Part shown: piece after piece, positions 23,953-32,832 of the stretch
Numbering within the stretch: the first letter of the stretch is position 1
How the letters are laid out: each line of letters opens with the position of its first letter
From: Thiomonas sp. X19
GTDB taxonomy: Bacteria; Pseudomonadota; Gammaproteobacteria; Burkholderiales; Burkholderiaceae_C
DNA length: 50,204 nucleotides
NCBI RefSeq assembly: GCF_900089495.1
Contig: NZ_LT605203.1
Coordinates: 1,804,887-1,855,090 of the forward strand
Direction of reading: 5' to 3'
The notes under the pieces: generated by a model
Databases searched by the model: none
Told to the model about the DNA's origin: nothing
Seen by the model: the letters and a program-made list of their open reading frames with translations, nothing else
Program-made: the position numbers and the translations under genes

Positions 23953-23981
23953 TTGACTTGGATTCTAAAACAGTGTAAGAT
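23953..23981 (+). promoter_or_regulatory. Promoter of the ATPase gene
   Basis: TTGACT (23953-23958), 17 bp, TAAGAT (23976-23981). The predicted transcription start is near 23988, about 22 bases before the ATG at 24010. The stretch is markedly AT-rich compared with its surroundings. Confidence 0.6.
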
Positions 23982-24009
23982 AAAAAAATGACTCTTATGG
24001 AAATGCGCG

Positions 24010-25512
24010 ATGGCTGAGTGGAATTTCTATGGACGCACCGGAGAACTCGCAGAGCTGCGGCGAGTTGTTCAGGCCCGGCGTTGGTTCTTCTGCCGCATAG
24101 AGGGGCGGCGGCGCATCGGCAAGACGACGCTGTTGTCTCAACTGGCGCGCGAAAGTCAGGTGCTGGCGTCACATCTGGTCTACATGCAGGTACCAGACTC
24201 CGATGAACGCGATGTCGCGGCGACGCTGCGGCGCAGCCTGGAGGACAGCGAAGGGGCGTTGCCGCGCGCGCTGTCCGCCGCTGTGGTGGACTTCCCCTCG
24301 ATGGCCAATGCCATTGGGCAGATGTGCAGGGCCGGCTTCATTGTCGTGCTTGATGAGTTCCAATACTTCACGCGTGCAAAGCTCAAGGCCTTCAACTCGT
24401 TCCTGCAAGCCCAGGTCGACGAGCTACGCAATGCCAAACTGCCTCATGGTGGGCTTTTCGTGCTCGGTTCGCTGCAATCGGAGATGAACGCGCTGCTCGA
24501 CGACAAAGCCGCGCCGTTGTATGGTCGCATCACAGCGCAGTTGAAGCTGAACCACTGGGACTTCCAGGACCTTATGGCCGTGTTTCGCGGCCAAGGTCTC
24601 GACCGGCCGTCGCAATGGCTAACGCTGTGGACCTTCTTTGAAGGTGTTCCTAAGTTCTACCACGACGCGTACGAACAGGACCTGTTTTCGGTCGAGGCTC
24701 CGTTTTTCGCGCACGAGTTGTTGACGCGTATGTTCGTACGCAGTTCCAGTCCACTTGCCGAGGAGGCCGACACTTGGTTTCTCCGCGAGCTGCGCGGCAA
24801 GGCCGTGTCGGTTCTGCACTATCTGGCCGACCATGCTGGCTGCAGCAATGGCGAGCTTGTCGCTGCGCTAAACGACCCACACGATGCGACGCCGGTGACA
24901 GCGGTCATCGGTCGGTTGGTCAACAATTACGGCATGGTTGACCGATTGCAACCGGTGTTCTCCAACAGCAAGAGCCGCAACGCGCGCTACTACATCGCCG
25001 ACAATTTCCTGCAGGCATGGTTGTCGGTCGCCAAGCCCACCCGCGAAGCGGCGCGTCTGCGACCTGCTGAAAAGGCGCTGGCCACGGCAATGCCGCGGCT
25101 ACAGACACTGGAAGGGGCGAGCTTCGAGAAGCTCATTCGAAGTCTGCACATAGAGATGTCGCGCAAGGGGCTCAGCGACTTCGAGCTGTCGGAGTTAAAG
25201 CTCGGCTACTGGAATAGGCCGCGCGATATCGCCAATAGCATTGAGATAGACCTGGTGGCCCTAGATGAGCCGAACAAGCGTGTGCGCTTCGGCTCGTGCA
25301 AACGCTCCGAGGCCGCGCACGATGCAGCATCCCTGGCAGGTTTCGACAAGCACGTGGCGGACTTCCTGCAGGTACGCGAACACCGCCGCCTAGCCGAATG
25401 GCAGTGCGAGCGCGTGCTGTTCGCTCCCGAGTTCTCCGCGGACGGCCGGCAGGCGCTGACACAACGGGGCTATCGTTGCTTAGACCTGACCGACTACGCC
25501 GCGCTGGTCTGA
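24010..25512 (+). CDS. Archaeal-type AAA ATPase with C-terminal DUF234 nuclease-like domain
   Basis: A 500-residue protein. N-terminal P-loop ATPase: FYGRTGELAELRRV, Walker A GRRRIGKTTLLSQL (about residues 32-45), Walker B FIVVLDEFQYF (about 111-121), and an arginine-rich sensor region. The middle has a winged-helix segment (LHYLADHAGCSNGELVAAL, RLVNNYGMVDR). The C-terminal part resembles DUF234, a PD-(D/E)XK-like fold, with EIDLVALDEPNK and RVRFGSCKRSE as possible active-site residues. Family members are widespread in archaea and patchy in bacteria, often carried by mobile DNA, and their role is not established. It has its own promoter, stands alone and is bracketed by a 20-bp perfect inverted repeat. 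Confidence 0.85.
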   Translation: MAEWNFYGRTGELAELRRVVQARRWFFCRIEGRRRIGKTTLLSQLARESQVLASHLVYMQVPDSDERDVAATLRRSLEDSEGALPRALSAAVVDFPSMANAIGQMCRAGFIVVLDEFQYFTRAKLKAFNSFLQAQVDELRNAKLPHGGLFVLGSLQSEMNALLDDKAAPLYGRITAQLKLNHWDFQDLMAVFRGQGLDRPSQWLTLWTFFEGVPKFYHDAYEQDLFSVEAPFFAHELLTRMFVRSSSPLAEEADTWFLRELRGKAVSVLHYLADHAGCSNGELVAALNDPHDATPVTAVIGRLVNNYGMVDRLQPVFSNSKSRNARYYIADNFLQAWLSVAKPTREAARLRPAEKALATAMPRLQTLEGASFEKLIRSLHIEMSRKGLSDFELSELKLGYWNRPRDIANSIEIDLVALDEPNKRVRFGSCKRSEAAHDAASLAGFDKHVADFLQVREHRRLAEWQCERVLFAPEFSADGRQALTQRGYRCLDLTDYAALV

Positions 25513-25570
25513 CACAGTGCGGCGACGGGCGTCTCCTAATTTTAGCCATACGCACCCCAGATTCTGGTTT

Positions 25571-25593
25571 AACTCATTGATATCTAATGAGTT
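25571..25593 (+). terminator. Hairpin after the ATPase gene
   Basis: AACTCATT and AATGAGTT form a perfect 8-bp stem with a 7-base loop, 59 bp after the stop. No T run follows, so termination is only possible. It touches the right copy of the 20-bp repeat. Confidence 0.35.
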
Positions 25594-25612
25594 TGGTCAT
25601 CTGCTTATTAAC
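25593..25612. repeat. 20-bp inverted repeat, right copy
   Basis: TTGGTCATCTGCTTATTAAC, the exact reverse complement of 23778-23797. No matching target-site duplication is visible outside the two copies (left ..CGCTTAC, right GCCCTGC..). Confidence 0.8.
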
Positions 25613-25621
25613 GCCCTGCAC

Positions 25622-25650
25622 AATAAAAAAGCCCGGCAACGCCGAGCTTG
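25622..25650 (-). terminator. Rho-independent terminator of the Bax-inhibitor-like gene
   Basis: On the reverse strand AGCTCGGC-GTT-GCCGGGCT forms an 8-bp stem (one G-T pair) followed by TTTTTT, 25 bases after the stop at 25675. Confidence 0.85.
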
Positions 25651-25674
25651 TTCTCAACGCAGTTTGGGGCCGGT

Positions 25675-26379
25675 TCAGCGACGGCCGCCGAAGATGCCCA
25701 ACAGCGCCAGCAGGTTGGCGAACACGTTGTACAGGTCCAGATAAATGGCCAGGGTGGCCGAGATGTAATTCGTCTCGCCACCGTCGAGCACGCGCTTGAC
25801 GTCAATCAGCATGAAGGCCGAGAAGATGCCGATGGCCGCGACCGAGAACATGATCATCAGCGCCGGCATTTGCAGCCAGATGTTGGCGATGCCAGCAATT
25901 ATCAGCATGATCACGCCGACGAACAGGAACTTCGACAGCCCGCTCAGGTCGCGCTTCACCACGGTGGCCAGCGAGGCCATGACCGCGAAAATGATGGCCG
26001 TGCCGCCGAAGGCCATGCCGATGAGTTGCACCCCATTGGACATGCCCAGGATGAAGCTGAGCATTTGCGACAGCATCAGCCCCATGAAAAACGTGAAGCC
26101 CAGCAGCAGGCCAACGCCGAGATGCGAATTCTTGTTGCGCTCGATGGCGAACATCAAGCCGAAAGCGCCACCCAGGAACAGCAGCATGCCCATGCCGGGG
26201 TTGGTCACCATCCACGTGGCGAGGCCCAGCTTCAGGCCGGCCCAGGCGCCGAACACCGTTGGAATGAGCGAAATGGCCAGCAAGGTGTAGGTGTTGCGCA
26301 GCACGCGGTTGCGGTCTACGGCATAGCCGCCAGCGCCTTGGGCGTACAGCGAGGGTTGCGGATTGAAGCGGTCGTTCAT
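25675..26379 (-). CDS. Bax inhibitor-1/YccA family membrane protein
   Basis: A 234-residue protein with seven predicted transmembrane helices, starting MNDRFNPQPSLYAQGAGGYAVDRNRVLRNTY, a common beginning in Burkholderiales YccA homologues (written here only to note the Met start at 26379). Helices include LGLATWMVTNPGMGMLLFLGG and IISAGIANI-type segments; the C-terminus has LDLYNVFANLLALLGIFGG, typical of the family. E. coli YccA modulates the FtsH protease, and others are calcium leak channels. It has its own strong terminator and appears to be an intact chromosomal gene between mobile elements. Confidence 0.9.
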   Translation of the reverse strand: MNDRFNPQPSLYAQGAGGYAVDRNRVLRNTYTLLAISLIPTVFGAWAGLKLGLATWMVTNPGMGMLLFLGGAFGLMFAIERNKNSHLGVGLLLGFTFFMGLMLSQMLSFILGMSNGVQLIGMAFGGTAIIFAVMASLATVVKRDLSGLSKFLFVGVIMLIIAGIANIWLQMPALMIMFSVAAIGIFSAFMLIDVKRVLDGGETNYISATLAIYLDLYNVFANLLALLGIFGGRR

Positions 26380-26498
26380 TGAAGTTCTCCCAAAAAGCAA
26401 TGCGGTTTGCCGATGGCAAACAACCGATTAGAGGCCAGTGCCGCGTTCCAGTTCCCCGGTACAACTCGACACAGTGCTGCTGGATGCAGTGTAGGCGT

Positions 26499-26660
26499 TA
26501 TGAACTCTCCCGTCGCTAAACGCATGGCGTTCTCGCGGGGATTTCCCACTTCCCCGACCCGAGCGTGGCGCTGTTTCCAGCGCCGCGACTGACCGTGGTC
26601 TCCATGGGCGTGACTTCGGGCCGTTCCGGCCCTAGTGATTTCTGGCGCAAGCGCATCGTG
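26499..26660 (-). ncRNA. Predicted omega RNA of TnpB copy 2
   Basis: The 3' end of tnpB plus the right end, equivalent to the region of copy 1. The predicted guide is the adjacent flank, read on the reverse strand: ACGCCTACACTGCATCCAGC (26498-26479). The flank differs from that of copy 1, so the two copies would have different targets. Position inferred by family knowledge. Confidence 0.4.
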
Positions 26661-27940
26661 CGCTTGCGGTCCTTGTCTTTGTACTGACCAGATAGCACGC
26701 GATCAACCCCGCGACTGGCGATGACGCGCCCCGCGTTGTGATCCGCGTTGTCCTTCTTCCCACAGCGTTGGCAGACAAACACGGCTTGTGAAAGCCGGTT
26801 GTCTGGGTGAATGTGGCCGCACGTGGCACATTCCTGCGAGGTGTGTTGGGCGGGCACGGACAAGCAGAGCTTGCCCGCACGCAGCGCCTTGTACGTCGAA
26901 TACTCTTTGGCCTTGCCCCATGCGCTGCGCAGGATGGCGGCATTGAGGCCAGACTTGGCTGCTGCGCCGTTGCGCACGTAGCGGCCATCCGCATCCTGCT
27001 GTGGCCTGGCGCGGCGCGTCATACGCTGTACACCCAGGTCCTCGAACACGATGAGCAGCTTGCTCGGGTTGGACACCAGCGCATGGCTGGTCTGATGCGC
27101 AAAGTCGCGGCGAACGTTTTTGGCGTACTGGTGCAGCGCCTCGACGCGGCGTGCCGCCTTGCGTCGATTCGCACCGCCCTTGGTTCGCCGCGACAGCTTG
27201 CGTTGCCAGCGGCGGCGGGATGTTTCTTTCCTCGCCATGCGTTCTTGCTGCGCCGTCGTGAAGTCGAACGCCTGGCCGGTCGACGCCATCGCGGGAATGG
27301 TCACACCACGATCCACGCCGACCGTGCGTTCAAGCAGCTCGTCCTGCGTGAACGTCGCCAGCCAGTCGGCGGTCTCCTGGAACGTTGCTTGCACAACACC
27401 ATCGTCAAACGATCCTGAGACAAACCAGCGTCCTGCCTCGACGGTGATGTGGATCGACGCTGGTGGTTTGAACGCGCCGCTGGTCTTGAACGCCATCTCA
27501 CCCACTGGAAACTTCGTCGTGCCGAGGATGAGGCGCTGCGCAACCTCACCCGTGGCGGGGTCGGTCACCGGCTCGAAGCGGAACAATTCGGAGGTGATCC
27601 ACACCGACTGCGTACCTGTTTTGCGTTGCAGCGTCGGGCGGCCAGCAAGCTGCTTGAAGAATCGTCCATACGCCTGCTTCCAGCGCACCGCGCCGTTGCG
27701 CAGGATCGGAGACGGCACCTCGCGCAGCCAGGCCGTCTCTTCGCTGATGAATTGCGCGTATTGCTGATCCTGCGGCGCGTACTGGCCGGTGTGCTGCAGC
27801 GACTTGCGTGCGAAGGTGCGAAAGTAACGATCCTCACGCACCTTGGCGTTGACGATGAACCGCTGACAACCGATCCAACGCAACAGGGTCTGTTCCTGCG
27901 CGGCGGTCGGGTAACAACGGAAGCGAAAGCCGGTTTGCAT
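26516..27940 (-). CDS. tnpB: TnpB, RNA-guided nuclease of an IS605-like element
   Basis: A 474-residue homologue of the protein at 19603-21027, starting MQTGFRFRCYPTAAQEQTLL. RuvC residues are kept: VGVDRGVTIPAMAS, LLIVFEDLGVQRM, and CATCGH / CQRCGKKDNADHNAG. One zinc-ribbon neighbour differs (GKK for GHQ), but all four cysteines remain. The many scattered differences from copy 1 show separate arrivals of related elements. It inserted 136 bp upstream of the Bax-inhibitor-like gene start. Confidence 0.88.
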   Translation of the reverse strand: MQTGFRFRCYPTAAQEQTLLRWIGCQRFIVNAKVREDRYFRTFARKSLQHTGQYAPQDQQYAQFISEETAWLREVPSPILRNGAVRWKQAYGRFFKQLAGRPTLQRKTGTQSVWITSELFRFEPVTDPATGEVAQRLILGTTKFPVGEMAFKTSGAFKPPASIHITVEAGRWFVSGSFDDGVVQATFQETADWLATFTQDELLERTVGVDRGVTIPAMASTGQAFDFTTAQQERMARKETSRRRWQRKLSRRTKGGANRRKAARRVEALHQYAKNVRRDFAHQTSHALVSNPSKLLIVFEDLGVQRMTRRARPQQDADGRYVRNGAAAKSGLNAAILRSAWGKAKEYSTYKALRAGKLCLSVPAQHTSQECATCGHIHPDNRLSQAVFVCQRCGKKDNADHNAGRVIASRGVDRVLSGQYKDKDRKRTMRLRQKSLGPERPEVTPMETTVSRGAGNSATLGSGKWEIPARTPCV

Positions 27941-28115
27941 GCTGTGATTTTATCCAGCCTCATGAGGAACGACAAGCGAAAACCGCCCGCTTGACCCCTG
28001 CTGGCCAAAGGCCTATAGATTCAGCCCATAAATAGATTGAACTTTGGGGATGAATGCGAGCCAGCATTGGCATGGACAAAGACAAATGCAAGACGGCTGA
28101 CGCCAGCCGAACAAC

Positions 28116-28510
28116 ATGAGCGGCGCAGGCAGGTCATACGGGCGCACGCGCACGCAGATTACCGCCGATGTGGGGCTGAGCTACACGGCGGTGAGCAAGA
28201 CGATTGATCGCTATGAAACCGGTGGCATGTCCGCGCTGGCCCCTCAGCGCAGAGGCCGTCGCGCGGGGGAGCAGCGTGTGCTCAGTGCGGAGCAAGAAGC
28301 GCGCATGCAACAGATGATCGGTGACCACCGCCCCGAGCAGCTCAAGATGGACTTTGCCCTGTGGAGCCGAGCGGCCGTGATGCAGCTCATCGAGCGCGAA
28401 TGCGGCATGGCCCTGCAGGTGCGCTCGGTGGGCAAGTATCTGGCGCGCTGGGGGTTCACACCGCAAAAGCCCGTCCGCCGCGCTTATGAGCAGTCCCCTG
28501 CTGCGGTGCG
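28116..28510 (+). pseudogene. IS630-family transposase fragment (left flank of polysaccharide locus)
   Basis: N-terminal HTH part of an IS630 transposase: LSYTAVSKTIDRYETGGMSAL, RPEQLKMDFALWSRAAVMQLIE and GKYLARWGFTPQKP, cut after EQSPAAV. The bases before 28116 (from about 28072) seem to encode the true start in another frame, so there is a frameshift as well. It belongs to the same subgroup as the transposase at 49363-50204. The DDE domain is absent. Confidence 0.75.
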
Positions 28511-28719
28511 CCTGGCTGGATACGGAGTCCATGTAAGGGCCGACCAAGTAACACGTGCAAGCAAACCGCACTCACACGTCCTGTGGGTACGACGGCTGCG
28601 AGAGTCGGTTGAAGGCTGCGGAATTTGAGCGGCCGCTGTCAAGTCCATCACGACCGCCACAACCGGGTCGTGGAAACTGCAAGAATTTTCATGAACTAAA
28701 ATAAACCAAAGTCTCCGAG

Positions 28720-28833
28720 AGGGAAGCGCTGATTTATTCGATTCCAGCGCGTCTCACATGCCGCAAGCCATTGATTTACAACGGCCCAAGCCTGACCATG
28801 TGATGTGCTTTCCGAATAAATCAGCGGTTCCCT
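28720..28833. repeat. MITE-like unit with 21-bp inverted ends
   Basis: The left end AGGGAAGCGCTGATTTATTC (28720-28740 with one more G) and the right end, complement of 28813-28833 (AGGGAACCGCTGATTTATTC plus G), match at 20 of 21 positions. They enclose 72 bp without a gene. The end sequence resembles IS5-type termini. Apart from it, 28511-28879 shows no gene. Confidence 0.65.
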
Positions 28834-28879
28834 AGAGTGATCGATTTTAGCAGGTTTGCGTTATGAGGCAGGAGGTATT

Positions 28880-30286
28880 ATGTTTCTGAGGCGAAAAACG
28901 CTCAGGGAATATCCGAGCACATTTACATTGCTGTTGCGGTTGACGGACGCTTTGATTATTGTCATGGCTGGTACGGCGGCCTATTTTCTGAGGCTCGCGG
29001 AATTGAATAATAGCCAAAATGAAGCCGCAACTGTTTTTATTGCCGTCCTTCTCGCCAATTTGATTTTTGCGGAAATAGGCGTTTACAGGTCTTGGAGCGC
29101 CGGTAGCATCGCACATGAAGTAGGTCTGCTGTGGCTGGGTTGGGGGCTGACCTTTCTGTTGCTGACGGGTTTGTTATTCGCCTTAAAACTGGGCGCGACA
29201 TATTCCAGGGTATGGATTGCCCTGTGGTTTACATTGGCAGGTATCGGCTTAGGTGTTACACACATTGCATTGCGCCTGGCTTTGCGTTGGATTCACAAGC
29301 GTGGCTACAATGTGGGCACACTTTGCATCATCGGTCACGGGGAAAATGCGACGCGCGCCATTCAGACAGCGTCCGCCCAAACCAGTTTAGGTTTGAAGCC
29401 CGTTGCCTGGTTCGGCACCAACGAACGTCCCTCGACAGAAAGTGTTCCCACGCTCGGTATATTGCCAGACTTGGAAGCTTTTATGAATGCGAACGCTGTT
29501 GACGAAGTTTGGGTTGCCATTCCGCTTCGCGACGAGGAACATTTGCGTGCGGCATTTCATGCGCTTCGACATACCACTGCCAATATCCGATACATTCCTG
29601 ATTTGTTCGGCTACGAATTACTCAATCATTCCGTCACGGAAATTGGCGGCATGCCGATGATGGACCTTTCGGTGTCTCCCATGCAGGGCGTCAATCGCTT
29701 GGTTAAACGTGCGGAAGATATGATTCTTGGAAGTATCTTTTTGCTCATCGCCAGCCCCCTCATGCTGTTGATTGCTATTGGGATAAAACTGAGCTCACCG
29801 GGGCCGTTGCTCTTCAAACAACGGCGTATTGGATGGTCTGGTAGTGAATTCATCATATACAAATTTAGGACGATGATGGCCATTCAAGAACCTTGTCAAG
29901 GCGAGCTCGTACAAGCGACGAAAGACGATCCACGGGTTACAAAGTTCGGGCGATTTCTCAGACGAACAAGTTTAGACGAGCTACCGCAACTCATCAATGT
30001 GATTCAGGGGAGAATGTCTCTGGTCGGGCCACGCCCACATGCCGTAGAGCATCATCAACAGTATATTGAAATTGTTCCATCTTATGCCGCTAGGCATATG
30101 GTTAAACCAGGCATCACCGGTTTTGCGCAAATTGCGGGATTTCGCGGTGAAACCGATACCCTCGAAAAAATGGAGAAGCGCATTGAATATGATGTCTTAT
30201 ACATCCAGAAGTGGTCTGTCTGGCTTGATATCAAAATAATTTTTCTCACCTTATTTAGAGGGGTTATTCATGCAAATGCTTATTGA
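28880..30286 (+). CDS. Undecaprenyl-phosphate sugar-1-phosphate transferase (WcaJ-like)
   Basis: A 468-residue membrane enzyme of the polyprenyl glycosylphosphotransferase family, which starts polysaccharide synthesis by moving a sugar phosphate (glucose or galactose type) to undecaprenyl phosphate. N-terminal half: four transmembrane helices and a CoA-binding-like domain (NVGTLCIIGHGENATRAIQ). C-terminal catalytic part: KRAEDMILGSIFLLIASPLM, SSPGPLLFKQRRIG, YKFRTM, RFLRRTSLDELPQLINV and GPRP. GGAGGT stands a few bases before the ATG at 28880, favouring it over 28856. First gene of the polysaccharide locus. Confidence 0.92.
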   Translation: MFLRRKTLREYPSTFTLLLRLTDALIIVMAGTAAYFLRLAELNNSQNEAATVFIAVLLANLIFAEIGVYRSWSAGSIAHEVGLLWLGWGLTFLLLTGLLFALKLGATYSRVWIALWFTLAGIGLGVTHIALRLALRWIHKRGYNVGTLCIIGHGENATRAIQTASAQTSLGLKPVAWFGTNERPSTESVPTLGILPDLEAFMNANAVDEVWVAIPLRDEEHLRAAFHALRHTTANIRYIPDLFGYELLNHSVTEIGGMPMMDLSVSPMQGVNRLVKRAEDMILGSIFLLIASPLMLLIAIGIKLSSPGPLLFKQRRIGWSGSEFIIYKFRTMMAIQEPCQGELVQATKDDPRVTKFGRFLRRTSLDELPQLINVIQGRMSLVGPRPHAVEHHQQYIEIVPSYAARHMVKPGITGFAQIAGFRGETDTLEKMEKRIEYDVLYIQKWSVWLDIKIIFLTLFRGVIHANAY

Positions 30287-30456
30287 TTATAATAAATCAA
30301 GGGTGTGACATGGCAATTAAGGGTGTCGAACTCGGTAGTGGATTTGCAGTTTTAAAACTATGATTTCGGATTGCGCTGGCGTCATGTCTTGTCAATCTTC
30401 AAGAACATCTTGGCCTACAGCGTCAAATTTTGAACACTATTCCTGGGGTGGATGAT
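30287..30456 (+). other. Intergenic gap with possible 25-codon gene tail
   Basis: An open stretch ending in a stop at about 30432 reads NYDFGLRWRHVLSIFKNILA, which looks like the end of a lost protein, but it is too short to name. A good ribosome site (GGGGTGG) for the next gene lies at its right edge. Confidence 0.25.
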
Positions 30457-31662
30457 TTGAAAATTCTCTTCAATGCACAATCGCTACTGCCCCCCCGCAC
30501 CGGCATCGGCCTCTACACCAAGCACCTTATTGAGGAAATTTCGCAGCAGTCACAAGTAGAATGCCTTGCAGGCTTTCTCGGGAGACAAATATTTAATGAG
30601 CATGAGTTGCTGTATTTCTGTGAAAAACAGGAAATTGGACTAGGTTTTGGGTCTGCGGAGGTCATTCATTCGCATAAACGATCTGATTCTTTAAAGAGAC
30701 TGATGAAACGCTTGGCGCGCAGTTTTCCGGGCGCTTATGCACTGCGGCAATGCTTAAGAGAATATGTTGAGGGGCATAAGATTTCGAAGCTCGGCAGCAA
30801 AGGTTTTATCTATCACGAACCGAATTACATCCCTGTGAGCTATGCTGGGCCGATGGTCATCACTGTGCATGACTTGTCACATATGCGCTACCCGCAGTTT
30901 CATCCTCCTGAGCGGGTTTCGTTTCTGAATCGTCATTTACCCGCAGCGCTCCAACGTGCAGATCGGATTTTGACGGATTCGCATTTTGTGGCACAGGAAA
31001 TCATCGACGTATTTAGAACGCCAGCGGCAAAAATTGTCGTCACCCATCTTGGCGCTGATGTTGCTTCCCGATCTCGCTCCGAGTGGGAGGAGGCCGCAAC
31101 TTTGCAGGAATTCAAACTACGCCGGAGTGGATTCGTCCTTTCCGTCGCTACGCTCGAACCACGCAAGAACCTGGAGCGCTTGATCGATGCCTATGCCGCA
31201 CTGCCAGATGCTCTACGACGCGACTACCCCTTGGTACTCGTCGGGGGTAGTGGCTGGAAGAACACGGCATTGCTTTCACGCCTGCGAGAACTTGAAGCGC
31301 GCGGAGAGGCCATTCGCACGGGTTACTTGCCGCGTGACCAAGTTCTCGACCTGTATGCCACTGCGGCGCTGTTTGCCTACCCCTCGCTCTATGAAGGTTT
31401 TGGCCTTCCGGTTTTGGAAGCACTTGCAAGCGGCGTGCCCGTATTGACCTCCAATATCAGTTCATTACCAGAGGTTTCTGGCGGTGCCGCGCTGGAGGTG
31501 GATCCGCTTTCAGTGGATGCCATCGCAGAGGGTTTGCGTGCATTGCTGGACGACGCCGCGCTGCGCCAGCGCCACGCAAGCCTTGGCATCGAGCGCGCCA
31601 AAGCATTCAGTTGGAAGCATTGCGCCGAGCAAACGTTGGCCGTCTACCGTCAATTGGCTTGA
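30457..31662 (+). CDS. GT4-family glycosyltransferase
   Basis: A 401-residue GT-B glycosyltransferase. I place the start at the TTG at 30457 because LKILFNAQSLLPPRTGIGLYT is the classical opening and GGGGTGG lies 6-9 bases before it; a TTG at 30430 is also possible. Donor-site features of GT4: SVATLEPRKNLERLIDAY, LVLVGGSGWKN, AYPSLYEGFGLPVLEALASG with the E-x7-E motif, and SSLPEVSGGAALEVDP. Probably a mannosyl- or related transferase acting on the growing repeat or chain in the cytoplasm. Lower GC in the first half than the second suggests mosaic origin. Confidence 0.88.
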   Translation: MKILFNAQSLLPPRTGIGLYTKHLIEEISQQSQVECLAGFLGRQIFNEHELLYFCEKQEIGLGFGSAEVIHSHKRSDSLKRLMKRLARSFPGAYALRQCLREYVEGHKISKLGSKGFIYHEPNYIPVSYAGPMVITVHDLSHMRYPQFHPPERVSFLNRHLPAALQRADRILTDSHFVAQEIIDVFRTPAAKIVVTHLGADVASRSRSEWEEAATLQEFKLRRSGFVLSVATLEPRKNLERLIDAYAALPDALRRDYPLVLVGGSGWKNTALLSRLRELEARGEAIRTGYLPRDQVLDLYATAALFAYPSLYEGFGLPVLEALASGVPVLTSNISSLPEVSGGAALEVDPLSVDAIAEGLRALLDDAALRQRHASLGIERAKAFSWKHCAEQTLAVYRQLA

Positions 31663-31677
31663 GGCGCTGCGTTCAGC

Positions 31678-32832
31678 ATGCGTGTCCTTCACTTTGCCAA
31701 ATACGCATTCGAGCGACCCGGCGGGATCGAGCGCCATGTCGAAGTGCTGACGCGCGGCTTGGCCACAGTTGGCGCCGACGTCTCCGTATTGGCCTACGAC
31801 CCTTCCGGGCGGGCGCAACCGCGAACGGTAGCGGGTGTCCATGTCGAGCCCGTGAGCACCTTCGGGCATGTCGGCAGCCAAGCCATCGCCCCTGGGATGT
31901 TGGCGCGGGTGCGCTCTTTGGCGAGAGAGCGGCGTTTCGACATCGTCCATCAGCATTGGCCCGACCCATTTGCCCATGTCATTGCGAGCCTGGTTCCTGC
32001 ATCGCCCCTGCACGTGGCAAGTTGGCATACCGACATCGTGCGTCAACGGCTGCTCGGGCCGCTTTATCTCAACTTCGCGTCACGCATGCTGCGCAAGCCT
32101 GATGCGATCATAGGTGCGACCGCAGCACATTTGCGAGCCTCGCAAATCGACCGTTTCGCACCGCCTGAGCGCCGCCACGTCATCCCTTACGGAGTCGACA
32201 CGACTCCGCTGCTTCCCACTGCCGCGGTGATGCAGCGTGCCCAGGCACTGCGTCAGGAGTTTGGCCAACGGCCTCTGGTGTTCGCCCTTGGTCGGCATGT
32301 GTACTACAAGGGATTCGACGTACTCATCGAAGCCATGGCACAGGTCCCTGCGCTGTTGGTGTTGGGGGGAGAAGGGCCGTTGACCAATGATCTGCGCGAA
32401 TTGGCAACCCGGCACAGTGTCCATGTGCACTTCACCGGCCCCATCGCCGAGGCAGACCTTCCCGCCTACTTTCATGCCTGTCATGTGTTCTGTCTACCAT
32501 CGTCGGCACCAACCGAGGCATTTGGCATTGTCCAGGCGGAGGCCATGGCATGCGGGAAACCCGTGGTCAACACCTGGTTGCACAACGGTGTGAACGAGGT
32601 GGCACCCAACGGCATTTGTGCTCTCACGGTCGAACCCGGGGACGCCAACGCGTTGGCTGCGGCGCTCAACCACCTCCTGACCCACCCTGCACAGGCCAAC
32701 TACCTCGGTCAGGCTGGCAAAGATCGAGTGCGTCGCGCATTCACCGTTGAGGCGATGGTCAGGCAAACGTTGGATCTTTATGCAACCTTATTGAACGACG
32801 CAGCCAATCCAAGCTCTGCACTTCCTAGGTGA
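31678..32832 (+). CDS. GT4-family glycosyltransferase
   Basis: A 384-residue GT-B enzyme 15 bp after the preceding gene. N-terminal acceptor domain: HFAKYAFERPGGIERHVEVL; C-terminal donor domain: FALGRHVYYKGFDVLIEAM, VLGGEGPLTNDL, PSSAPTEAFGIVQAEAMACGKPVV with E-x7-E. The opening GGIE and overall form resemble WbpY/WbdC-type mannosyltransferases of polymannose O-antigens, which would suit a locus with ManC, but the sugar is inferred. Confidence 0.88.
   Translation: MRVLHFAKYAFERPGGIERHVEVLTRGLATVGADVSVLAYDPSGRAQPRTVAGVHVEPVSTFGHVGSQAIAPGMLARVRSLARERRFDIVHQHWPDPFAHVIASLVPASPLHVASWHTDIVRQRLLGPLYLNFASRMLRKPDAIIGATAAHLRASQIDRFAPPERRHVIPYGVDTTPLLPTAAVMQRAQALRQEFGQRPLVFALGRHVYYKGFDVLIEAMAQVPALLVLGGEGPLTNDLRELATRHSVHVHFTGPIAEADLPAYFHACHVFCLPSSAPTEAFGIVQAEAMACGKPVVNTWLHNGVNEVAPNGICALTVEPGDANALAAALNHLLTHPAQANYLGQAGKDRVRRAFTVEAMVRQTLDLYATLLNDAANPSSALPR

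Larger units (their letters stand above)
26499..27953 (-). mobile_element. TnpB-only IS200/IS605-like element, copy 2
   Basis: The reverse-strand sibling of the element at 19590-21044, with the same end sequences (ATAAAATCACAGC at 27953-27941; GGGAGAGTTCATA ending at 26499). The copies point toward each other across 5.4 kb. No tnpA. Confidence 0.65.
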
